Shown here piece after piece: positions 1 to 6,234 of a stretch of DNA of 13,010 nucleotides. Under the pieces are notes generated by a model, which did not search any database, was not told the DNA's origin, and was given only the letters and a program-made list of their open reading frames with translations. Position 1 is the first letter of the stretch; every line of letters starts with the position of its first letter. This DNA comes from JBBQKP01 sp038326995 (GTDB lineage Bacteria > Planctomycetota > Phycisphaerae > Tepidisphaerales > Tepidisphaeraceae): the NCBI GenBank assembly GCA_038326995.1, contig JBBQKP010000086.1, forward strand, positions 1 to 13,010. The letters run 5' to 3'. A program made the translations under genes and the position numbers.

Positions 1-2
1 CA

Positions 3-2471
3 CCCGGCGCGCTCTCGGCCCAGGCGTACGGCAATGACCCGGCGTCGTTGTTCGAACCCTTCGCCGCAACCAATGCGACAAACCGAAACTTCCTCCGCTC
101 GCCGCGGTCACTCCTGACGGGTTATAACGCACTATCCACAAACACTCGCCTGGCCGGCGTCGCCAACTCGACAAGCACCGCAAACGGCGTCTATTTCGGC
201 ATGGCGAACCTGAACGCGTTCGAGCCTGGCTTGGGTAAACTCAATGTCACCACGGACGCGGTCGCTACCAATCCGATGCAGTTTCCCGCCACGCTCGCCA
301 GCATCAATACGGCGCCATTCCCCTTGCTTTACCGCTCGTTCTGGCTCGCATTATCTCAGGATGCGACCGGACTCATTCCCCCCAATGACCCAGCGTTCAT
401 TCCGACCGCCCCCAAGCCGCAGTCTCGGCGTGTGCCAAACCCCGCAGCGCCCAGCTCGCTTGATTTGACAAGTGCGGACATGCTTCAACTGCGCGCCGCA
501 ATCGCCGCTTGTAACGCCGTCGATATGCGTATTGAAGAACCCCAGTCGGACTTCCCAGTTGCTCCCTCGACACTGGGAACCTCCAGTCTTACCGTCGCAA
601 ATGGATCACCTGATACAACGCTGGCGACGGCGGTTAATCCGCCCGTTAGGCCCATCATACTCAATCTTGCAGCCTCGCCGGCCAATCGGACGACACCGAT
701 CGGCGCTTGGGTTTTCGGCTACGAGCGTCAGCCGTTCCTGGTTCGCGGCGTCGTTCAGTTCGATCATACCGCCATCGCGCCGGCGATCCCAGCCGTCACG
801 GGCGTGCTCTTCACAATCTACAATCCTTACGACGCCGCGATCAACGTTGGAGCGGCGGGATTCCAACTCGCAGTCGTGACCCGCGACCCCACCACCGGCC
901 GAATCGCTTCGATCATGAATCCGCTCCCGCTGACAGGCGTCATCGCACCCAACGCAGCGATCACAGTCGGTACCGCTTTACTTACTCCCACTATTACATG
1001 GACGGGCGTCGAGGCGGTGCTTGCAGAAGGACGCGAAGTTGTGCTTCTGCGTCCGCGTGGTTACACCTCCGCTGGCGCCCCGCTCGTCACAGACTATGTA
1101 GACCTGACCGCCGACAATGGTGCCGTTCCAGTCGATGTCATTGATCTCAGGCCCGCCAGGGACAGCCGCGCACGAACCGCGCTGGACGATGCCGCCGCCG
1201 CCACGCCCACACCGATCATCCCCGTAGCACTGTGGTACGACTACAGCAGGCGATTCTCGGGCGTTGACCGCTTCGCGTGCGTCTACGCGGGCGATGTTGC
1301 CAACTCAATGGTCCGTCCGAACGTCACTCCGAACATCCAAACGTCGGTGAGGGAAGTGCTCGACCTAGGTGCGGTGACTTTCCCCACCGCCGCAGTGATG
1401 ATCGTTGCCCCCACCTCACCCACAATAGCACCGGTTCGCATCCCATTGGGCGTGGACCAACTGACCACCGGCGACGCACTGACCTATCCGTTCAATAACA
1501 CTTTCGCGCGAGATGCGGACATTCTGGTGACTCCTTATATCGGTACGTATGTCCTGTTTGAGCAAACGACAGCGACGTCCAGAGCGATCATCGACTTTCA
1601 GTCGATCACGACAGACGCCGCGTTCGTCGATACCGACTCCAACGTCGGGCAGCCCCTTGAAGATCAGACCGCGGCCGCCACGCGCGTCGCCGCGGGCGCG
1701 GCAAAGGTATCCGTCGGCCGCTTCATTCCTGAGTCGGGCGGCACGGCATCCCCCAAGGCGTGGGCCGGTCAACTCTTCAACTTCTTCTCCGTCAATCAGG
1801 CGGTCGTAGGCAAGGCCTCGCCCAATTACGATTACCCACGCCCGACCAATGTCGTCGATCCGGCTAGGCGGATCCCGCCGGTTTGGGCAACTTCGAATCG
1901 ACTTGGAACGCCGATCCAAGGCCGCATCAACATTAATACCGCCCCCCGCGTAGTGCTTCAGATGCTTCCCTGGGCTGTCACACCGACCGGCACGATCGAC
2001 AAGACGTCTAACGATCTGATTGTCGACCAGGTCATCGTTGAGCGTTCCAGCACGCGCGGCGCGTTCAAGTCGATTCATGACCTTCTTGACCCGGCCCGCG
2101 CCGCTTCAATCTCAAGATTTACAACTATGAACGGTAACATCGCCGCCGCTCTGGGAGGCTCACCCGCCAACCAGGTCGCCGTCGGCGAACTCGCACAGAT
2201 TACCAAGATTTCAGGCGGTCCTGCAATCCCTTATCGAAATGGCGCTTTCGTTCAGTTTTCGCGCCTCTCCAACCTCATCACCACCCGGTCAGACTCCTTC
2301 ACCGTCTACATCACTGTGCAGGCGTGGGCGCAGCCCGGTACCGCCAATACCCGAATGATCTCTGAAAAACGAGAGGCGTTTATCGTCGATCGGTCCGGCA
2401 TCACGCCGATCGTCGCCACGCTCGACAATGCCGTTGACCAGCTCCGCGTGATCCCCGTCGAACAGCAGTAA
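3..2471 (+). CDS. GspK-like large protein with helix-hairpin-helix region, 5' partial
   Basis: The frame is open from the left edge (first full codon at 3) to the TAA at 2469-2471, giving about 822 visible residues; the true start lies outside the window and the TTG at 48 is just an internal Leu codon. The recognisable part is near the C-terminus. Around codons 640-720 it reads GRININTAPRVVLQMLPW, then IVERSSTRGAFKSIHDLLD, which matches the helix-hairpin-helix style region of type II secretion minor pseudopilin GspK (form an INTAP helix, then a repeated 'I..R...F.S..DLL' element). An earlier segment, LRAAIAACNAVDMR, is also typical of large planctomycete relatives. GspK caps the pseudopilus tip in the periplasm. 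Classical GspK has about 330 residues, so most of this protein is extra Ala/Thr/Pro-rich sequence of unknown role. The N-terminal pilin-like segment cannot be checked. Family call is moderate; secretion role is inference. Confidence 0.6.
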   Translation, partial: PGALSAQAYGNDPASLFEPFAATNATNRNFLRSPRSLLTGYNALSTNTRLAGVANSTSTANGVYFGMANLNAFEPGLGKLNVTTDAVATNPMQFPATLASINTAPFPLLYRSFWLALSQDATGLIPPNDPAFIPTAPKPQSRRVPNPAAPSSLDLTSADMLQLRAAIAACNAVDMRIEEPQSDFPVAPSTLGTSSLTVANGSPDTTLATAVNPPVRPIILNLAASPANRTTPIGAWVFGYERQPFLVRGVVQFDHTAIAPAIPAVTGVLFTIYNPYDAAINVGAAGFQLAVVTRDPTTGRIASIMNPLPLTGVIAPNAAITVGTALLTPTITWTGVEAVLAEGREVVLLRPRGYTSAGAPLVTDYVDLTADNGAVPVDVIDLRPARDSRARTALDDAAAATPTPIIPVALWYDYSRRFSGVDRFACVYAGDVANSMVRPNVTPNIQTSVREVLDLGAVTFPTAAVMIVAPTSPTIAPVRIPLGVDQLTTGDALTYPFNNTFARDADILVTPYIGTYVLFEQTTATSRAIIDFQSITTDAAFVDTDSNVGQPLEDQTAAATRVAAGAAKVSVGRFIPESGGTASPKAWAGQLFNFFSVNQAVVGKASPNYDYPRPTNVVDPARRIPPVWATSNRLGTPIQGRININTAPRVVLQMLPWAVTPTGTIDKTSNDLIVDQVIVERSSTRGAFKSIHDLLDPARAASISRFTTMNGNIAAALGGSPANQVAVGELAQITKISGGPAIPYRNGAFVQFSRLSNLITTRSDSFTVYITVQAWAQPGTANTRMISEKREAFIVDRSGITPIVATLDNAVDQLRVIPVEQQ

Positions 2472-2495
2472 ATCACGTTCAATCAACTCGACCAG

Positions 2496-2530
2496 ACGCC
2501 CACGCATTTCCCGCGTGGGCGTTTTCTTTT
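2496..2530 (+). terminator. Rho-independent terminator after GspK-like gene
   Basis: A perfect 10-bp stem pairs ACGCCCACGC (2496-2505) with GCGTGGGCGT (2513-2522) across a 7-base loop. It is followed by a T-rich run (2522-2530, TTTTCTTTT). It starts 25 bases after the stop codon at 2471, so transcription of the GspK-like gene should end here and the next gene at 2568 probably has its own promoter. Confidence 0.9.
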
Positions 2531-2567
2531 AGCCCAACATGGCTTCTGTCCGATAACCATAAACATC

Positions 2568-2921
2568 ATGGCTGTCGCGATTTCATCACCCACCCGCATC
2601 ATCGTTCGGCTCGTTCACGCCTCGGTCAATGCCCTGCGCGCAAAGGCTCGTGACCTGGGCGCGGGAGGCGTTCACCCGCAATGGCCGGCGCGGATGGAGA
2701 TGTGCGAACGATGCCCGATGCGAGTGGTGCAGTGCGGCAAGAGTTACTGCGGCAAGCCGTTCCTGCAGCTCATCGAACGCGAGGAACACACCGACGGCTG
2801 CGGCTGCCCGACTCGCGAGAAGGCACGCGACCCTTCAGAGCATTGCCCGCGCGACACCCACTTCGAACCGGCCAAGACGAGTAAGACGAGCTGCAATTGT
2901 GTGTGGTGCACCGCCGCGTAA
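2568..2921 (+). CDS. Small ten-cysteine protein, putative metal-binding
   Basis: 117 residues, ATG start, TAA stop. I do not recognise a named family. The N-terminal 40 residues are mildly basic and hydrophobic with no Cys. From residue 42 on the protein is Cys-rich: Cys at 46, 49, 56, 61, 78, 80, 93, 109, 111 and 114, that is CxxC, x6, C, x4, C, x16, CxC, x12, C, x15, CxC, x2, C. The segment CERCPMR...CGKSYCGKPFLQ and the later DGCGCPTREKARDP look like a compact structural zinc or Fe-S fold. No signal peptide or membrane segment is seen, so a cytoplasmic location is likely. It sits alone between the terminator at 2496-2530 and a convergent gene. The regular Cys spacing supports it as a real gene although the SD is weak. 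A later start (Met43 or Met45) would keep the whole Cys region. Function unknown. Confidence 0.75.
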   Translation: MAVAISSPTRIIVRLVHASVNALRAKARDLGAGGVHPQWPARMEMCERCPMRVVQCGKSYCGKPFLQLIEREEHTDGCGCPTREKARDPSEHCPRDTHFEPAKTSKTSCNCVWCTAA

Positions 2922-3001
2922 AACGTCGTAGATGACTTTCGTTTTTCGGTTGCATGGTCGCGGATCTTAAAGAGCCGCGCACGAAATAAGCAGGTTCGCT
3001 T

Positions 3002-3047
3002 CTGGCCCGTCCGGCTGGACATTGCAATGTCCTGCCGGACGGGCCGG
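3002..3047. repeat. Near-perfect palindrome, GGCCCGTCCGGC family, copy 1
   Basis: The arms meet at 3024/3025 with no loop. Pairing runs from 3002-3024 to 3025-3047, with one T/T mismatch (3016/3033) and one G-T pair (3003/3046). The arm carries GGCCCGTCCGGC followed by TGGACATTG. The same arm sequence recurs at 5966-6054. It lies between two convergent genes (ends at 2921 and 3132), so it could work as a bidirectional terminator or mRNA stabiliser, or be a REP/MITE-like dispersed repeat. Confidence 0.85.
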
Positions 3048-3094
3048 GAGACAGCAAGGCGAAAGCAGAATCGTGAACTGGTCTGAACTATGAA

Positions 3095-3125
3095 ATTGAT
3101 CATTAGATCAATGTCAAATTGACAT
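3095..3125. repeat. Two adjacent AT-rich palindromes downstream of the SpoIID-like gene
   Basis: ATTGATC (3095-3101) pairs with GATCAAT (3106-3112) over a 4-base loop. ATGTCAA (3111-3117) pairs with TTGACAT (3119-3125) around a single base. They lie 7 bases beyond the stop of the minus-strand SpoIID-like gene. They lack the GC stem and T-run of an intrinsic terminator; a weak 3' structure or a protein site are both possible. Confidence 0.4.
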
Positions 3126-3131
3126 CGCGGA

Positions 3132-4490
3132 TTAATACGCCCGAACGAGTTCCGCGCCGGGGTAGGCGAGTCGAACGATGCGTTCGAAGGGCATGTTCGC
3201 GTCGCCGCGTGCTTTTGTGCACCACTGGCACATGCCCACGCCGTGTCCCCAGCCGCGGCCGTTGGTGATTCGGATCGAATTTCCTTGGCTCACGGGCGTG
3301 AAAAAGCCGCTGAAGAGCGGCTGCTCCGCCTCGGGCCTGCCCGTGTTGTACGCCCAGCGAAGCTGTTCGCTGGTGAGTTTGAACCGGCCCGAGCTGGAAT
3401 CCGTCAGGACGTAATCAGCCGGCCTGCCGTGTGAGTTGGCGCGGAGCACGTCGATCCGCTCGATCAGGCCGATGCGTGCGATGGGATTCTTTTCGTTCTT
3501 CCCCCACAGCTGAATGCGGCGGGTGAGTTCTGACTTGCTGATGGTCCGCTCGGGCCAGCGAAATTTGGTCGATTCCTTGCACAAGTCGCCGACATCCTGA
3601 GCGGAAAAGACCTGGGCGTCGACGTCGTTGAAGGCGTCGGCGGCGGTTTGCGTCACGCCCCCGCAGCAACTGCTGAAGTAGGCTTTGAAGATGCGAAGCT
3701 GACCGCGATCGGGAGCGGCGAGCACCAGCCCGCTCGTGGCGTCGACTGCGCGGGATGAGGAAGGATGTTCGTCGTTCATCCCACCGTAGACCTGGCTTCG
3801 CGTGTCGGCGAACAAGTCCCAGCTTCGCCGCCCCACACGCGACTTGGCCTCAAATAGTGCATACGTCCGGGCGACTGTCGCCTGCGCCTTGAGCGATTCG
3901 AGAGACCAGCCCGCGGGCATCTCACGCGGCACGACGCCCTTGAGATAATCGTCGATCGTCAGATCGTTGATGACGTCGAACTTCCCCACGCCCACGGCCA
4001 CAAGCCGCAGCGACCCGCGATACCGACGCCCGCCCAGCGCCAGCGTTCCGGCCGACTCGGGCGTGATGACCATCTCGCCGCTGGTCAATCGTGTTTGTGC
4101 GACTTTCCAGATTGCTTCTTCATCACCATTTTGTTCAACCATCACCTCGAACGTTCGGCCCGTCAGCTGCGAAGCATCCGCAACACTCGAGCCGATCATG
4201 ACCTGCTGCGCCCCCCCGGCCGTCAGACGGACGGATTCGACCGAAGCCAAAAGCCTGACGCGGACGACGGGCGTCTCGACGAGCTCGGTTTTGACCGTGC
4301 TCTTTGAACAGCCGAGCTGTGAGAACGGAACGCCGACAAGACTCAGAAGAACCAGCGTGAGCGATAGAGTGCAAAGCAGCTTTGATCCGAGCGGCCGGAC
4401 GAAGCCGAAAGTCGATTGCGTCATGACGCTTGAGCCGATCGGGTTCGGCTGGGCGCGATCTCGTTGAAAGCTGGAACCACGCTGTAGCAC
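3132..4490 (-). CDS. SpoIID/LytB-family lytic transglycosylase, membrane-anchored or exported
   Basis: 452 residues from a GTG start. The SpoIID domain is clear: residues 180-212 (DDYLKGVVPREMP, then LKAQATVARTYAL), 234-280 (SQVYGG ... YFSSCCGGVT) and the C-terminal GWGHGVGMCQW (413-423). Family members cleave peptidoglycan glycan strands, preferring strands stripped of stem peptides; Glu190 in VVPREM aligns with the catalytic Glu known from SpoIID. Cys275, Cys276, Cys304, Cys421 and Cys424 may bind metal or form disulfides. A hydrophobic stretch (38-55) ends at QLGC (Cys61), an imperfect lipobox, so this is an exported protein and possibly a lipoprotein. Residues 65-175 form a separate N-terminal region. 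I chose the GTG because GGAG lies 7 bases upstream; ATG at 4424 (430 residues) has no SD but gives a more ordinary signal peptide. It follows the TPR/alpha-CTD gene by 66 bases with no terminator between, suggesting one operon. Confidence 0.9.
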   Translation of the reverse strand: MLQRGSSFQRDRAQPNPIGSSVMTQSTFGFVRPLGSKLLCTLSLTLVLLSLVGVPFSQLGCSKSTVKTELVETPVVRVRLLASVESVRLTAGGAQQVMIGSSVADASQLTGRTFEVMVEQNGDEEAIWKVAQTRLTSGEMVITPESAGTLALGGRRYRGSLRLVAVGVGKFDVINDLTIDDYLKGVVPREMPAGWSLESLKAQATVARTYALFEAKSRVGRRSWDLFADTRSQVYGGMNDEHPSSSRAVDATSGLVLAAPDRGQLRIFKAYFSSCCGGVTQTAADAFNDVDAQVFSAQDVGDLCKESTKFRWPERTISKSELTRRIQLWGKNEKNPIARIGLIERIDVLRANSHGRPADYVLTDSSSGRFKLTSEQLRWAYNTGRPEAEQPLFSGFFTPVSQGNSIRITNGRGWGHGVGMCQWCTKARGDANMPFERIVRLAYPGAELVRAY

Positions 4491-4497
4491 GCGGCGA

Positions 4498-4501
4498 CTC
4501 C
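4498..4501 (-). promoter_or_regulatory. Shine-Dalgarno GGAG deciding the GTG start at 4490
   Basis: On the minus strand GGAG (4501 to 4498) is followed by 7 bases and the GTG codon at 4490-4488. The competing in-frame ATG at 4424 has no purine-rich site in front of it. Confidence 0.5.
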
Positions 4502-4556
4502 AAAGACGAAAATTGGGAAGACATTTGCGAAGACAATCTTTTCTACTGAGGACGCT

Positions 4557-5513
4557 TTACTTGGGCAATCGGCGGAAGGTGATGCCGAACTGAGCCAGGA
4601 CGGCCTTGAGTTCGTTGAGCGAAGTTTGGCCGAAGTTTTTGCAGCCCAGGAGTTCGTCTTCGGTGCGGCTGCAGAGCTCGCCGAGGCTATTAATGTTGAG
4701 CCGCTGGAGGGCCTTGCGCGAGCGGACGGAGAGTTCGAGATCGATGAGATTCTTGCTCATGATTTCGTCGCCCGCATCGGAACCACCTGTGTCGGCAGAA
4801 ACGTCGCTCGATCGAGCTGGGGCATGGCCTAACTGCGCGGGAGCTAACGATGCGGCGGCGGCGGCGTTGGCGAGGGCCTCGGCGGCTTGGCCGAGTCGCA
4901 GGCCTCGTGCGGCCAGCACGTTTTTGATCTCGTTCAGGCTCGTGTCGCCGAAATTCTTGAACGACAACAACTCCTGCTCGCTCACACGAAGAAGATCGCC
5001 CAGCGTACGGACGTTCATCTTCTTCAGCGCGTTGCGGCTGCGGACCGAGAGATCGAACTCGCTGACCAGAATGTCCATGGCCGCGGCGTTCGTGCCGTTG
5101 CGCTCGTCTTCGTCGGCGTACATCCTGCGAGCTGAAATGACATCTTTCAGATAAAGCTTCGCACGGTCGTGATTGTGATTTGTCACCAGCACCGCTTCAA
5201 GACATCGCCGAGCATCGTCGTACAAATTGTTGTCTTCGTACAAGACGGCCAGGTTCATCAGCGCGTTGACGTGGACCGGCTCGCTCGTGCAAATTCGCTC
5301 GTAAAGTTCGATAGCCTTGCTGTCCTCGCCGCGGCGGTCGTAGAGCTTTGCGAGCTGAAAACAGGCGATTTCGTGGTCGGGGTTCTCGCCCAGAGCACGC
5401 TCATAAAAACCTACCGCCTTCTCAACGTTCCCCTCCTTCTCTGCGTCCGCGGCTTTGCGGAAATATTCTTCGGCGGCTCTTTCATCTATGGAATTGGCAA
5501 GAACGTTGGACAT
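4557..5513 (-). CDS. TPR protein with two RNA polymerase alpha C-terminal domains
   Basis: 318 residues. Residues 14-115 form three TPR units (each about 34 residues, with A..FYERAL.ENP, A..LYERI..SEP and A..CLEAVL patterns), followed by a helical segment to about 135. Two copies of the RNA polymerase alpha-subunit C-terminal domain follow: 148-208 (DLSVRSRNAL ... NFGDTSLNEIKNVL) and 253-316 (DLELSVRSRKAL ... NFGQTSLNELKAVL), joined by an Ala/Ser/Asp-rich linker (209-250). Against E. coli alpha-CTD, the DNA-contacting Arg265, Gly296, Ser299 and Glu302 equivalents are present in both copies; Asn268 is kept only in the first (Lys in the second) and Lys298 is Thr in both. No sigma- or core-binding N-terminal alpha domain is present, so it is not RpoA. 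It may bind AT-rich promoter DNA or contact transcription factors, with the TPR recruiting a partner; this is inference. Start is fixed by AAAAGGAAA upstream. Likely cotranscribed with the SpoIID-like gene. Confidence 0.9.
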   Translation of the reverse strand: MSNVLANSIDERAAEEYFRKAADAEKEGNVEKAVGFYERALGENPDHEIACFQLAKLYDRRGEDSKAIELYERICTSEPVHVNALMNLAVLYEDNNLYDDARRCLEAVLVTNHNHDRAKLYLKDVISARRMYADEDERNGTNAAAMDILVSEFDLSVRSRNALKKMNVRTLGDLLRVSEQELLSFKNFGDTSLNEIKNVLAARGLRLGQAAEALANAAAAASLAPAQLGHAPARSSDVSADTGGSDAGDEIMSKNLIDLELSVRSRKALQRLNINSLGELCSRTEDELLGCKNFGQTSLNELKAVLAQFGITFRRLPK

Positions 5514-5520
5514 GTTGATT

Positions 5521-5527
5521 TCCTTTT
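5521..5527 (-). promoter_or_regulatory. Strong Shine-Dalgarno site of the TPR/alpha-CTD gene
   Basis: On the minus strand AAAAGGA (5527 to 5521) lies 7 bases before the ATG at 5513. It is one of the few clear SD sites in this window. Confidence 0.7.
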
Positions 5528-5540
5528 GCTGAACCGTGAG

Positions 5541-5568
5541 AGGATAGGGAACACGACGCCACTGTCAA
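5541..5568 (-). promoter_or_regulatory. Sigma-70-type promoter for the TPR/alpha-CTD gene
   Basis: On the minus strand a consensus -35 TTGACA (5568 to 5563) is separated by 16 bases from TATCCT (5546 to 5541, four of six to consensus). The expected start of transcription, near 5534, leaves a leader of about 20 bases with the SD in place. A 6-bp inverted repeat (CCGGGC 5579-5584, GCCCGG 5600-5605) lies just upstream of the -35 and might be an operator. Confidence 0.55.
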
Positions 5569-5763
5569 TTCTTCAACCCCGGGCGAACTTGCGCGACTTG
5601 CCCGGCCGCGGCGAATGAACTATCCGCGGAATCGATTACGTGGCATGGGCGGAGCTGCAGTATCTTCATTTTTCTCACAACATCGTGAAGTTGGTACTGT
5701 CACTTGAGGTTGAAGAAGAAGAAGACGTTGATGGGACACGGGCCGAAAGCGGCCTTGCTAAAC

Positions 5764-5817
5764 GAACATTTTGACGAATCCTTTGACGAGTCCTAGGACG
5801 AACCCTTTGACGAACCC
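5764..5817 (+). repeat. 12-bp tandem array, left copy
   Basis: Four units and a half: GAACATTTTGAC, GAATCCTTTGAC, GAGTCCTAGGAC, GAACCCTTTGAC, then GAACCC. The third unit has a CCTAGG core where the others have CCTTTG or similar. The period is a multiple of three. The array abuts the inverted repeat starting at 5818. A related array in the same orientation lies at 6162-6197. Confidence 0.85.
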
Positions 5818-5838
5818 GTAACACTTCAGCCGTATGCA
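5818..5838 (+). repeat. Inverted repeat, left arm
   Basis: This 21-base segment begins GTAACACTTCAGCCGT and ends ATGCA. Its reverse complement is at 6139-6159 with 20 of 21 bases matching (A/T difference near the end). The match stops abruptly on the inner side. About 300 bases separate the arms. Confidence 0.8.
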
Positions 5839-5965
5839 TTAACTTCGCGGTCGCGCAGCGTGTAAATGTCGACGAATTCAACCGAGCCGCGTACCAATTA
5901 AGTTGTTTCCGCGTAAGCGTTTTCTGCGAATCGTCGTGAAGACTTCAAAGTGCGAATGTGCTTCG

Positions 5966-6054
5966 GGCCCGTCCGGCACGACATTGCGACTATGCCTCGA
6001 GTGAGCTTGACCCATTTCGTAAAATGAACGTTTGAATGTCGTGCCGGACGGGCC
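5966..6054. repeat. Inverted-repeat element, GGCCCGTCCGGC family, copy 2
   Basis: Perfect 20-bp arms at 5966-5985 and 6035-6054 enclose 49 bases. The arm begins GGCCCGTCCGGC and continues ACGACATT, the same as the palindrome at 3002-3047 except for a two-base variation. Copy 1 has no interior, so this copy may be the fuller form of a dispersed element, with copy 1 a collapsed derivative. The interior shows no coding potential. Confidence 0.85.
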
Positions 6055-6138
6055 AGAAACACGGTCAGGACGCCGCGTCTACGAGTGGTAACTTACGTTC
6101 GATGACTCACAGAGAACATTGAGGATTTCGAGTGCTTC

Positions 6139-6159
6139 TGCAAACGGCTGAAGTGTTAC
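6139..6159 (-). repeat. Inverted repeat, right arm
   Basis: The reverse complement of this segment matches 5818-5838 at 20 of 21 bases. A 12-bp array starts three bases beyond its outer end (6162), mirroring the arrangement at the left arm. Confidence 0.8.
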
Positions 6160-6161
6160 AC

Positions 6162-6197
6162 GAACCTTAGGACCAAATCGTTGACCAAATCTTTGAC
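6162..6197 (+). repeat. 12-bp tandem array, right copy
   Basis: Three units: GAACCTTAGGAC, CAAATCGTTGAC, CAAATCTTTGAC. They share the GAC ending and the CCTTAGGAC variant with the left array (compare GAGTCCTAGGAC at 5788-5799). Same strand and phase as the left array, so the two look like relics of one repeat family. Confidence 0.75.
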
Positions 6198-6234
6198 GTG
6201 ATTGAGCGGGTTCAGAAAATCAATGTTCGGTCTG

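Larger units (their letters stand above)
5569..6234. other. Gene-free stretch rich in repeats
   Basis: No convincing gene lies between the TPR/alpha-CTD promoter and the stop of the exported helical protein gene at 6235. The stretch holds two 12-bp tandem arrays (5764-5817, 6162-6197), an inverted repeat pair (5818-5838, 6139-6159) and a palindromic element (5966-6054) inside that pair. The part 5569-5763 has only a short GGCCG/CGGCC hairpin (5741-5754) without a T-run. The frames open here give compositionally odd, Arg- or Ser-rich products. Confidence 0.6.

Noticed and set aside
48..50. TTG at 48 as the start of the GspK-like gene
   Set aside because: The frame stays open upstream to the window edge, so the gene is truncated by the window and this codon is internal.
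1416..2078. Minus-strand open frame of 220 codons opposite the GspK-like gene
   Set aside because: Arg-rich composition typical of an antisense shadow; the plus strand carries the HHH-like motifs.
5741..5754. GGCCG/CGGCC hairpin as a terminator
   Set aside because: Only a 5-bp stem with no T-run after it on either strand.
5764..5817. CRISPR-like array
   Set aside because: 12-bp units are directly adjacent with no spacers, and no cas gene is present.
5675..5881. Minus-strand frame of 68 codons across the left 12-bp array
   Set aside because: Arg- and Ser-run composition created by the tandem repeats in one frame; no start support.
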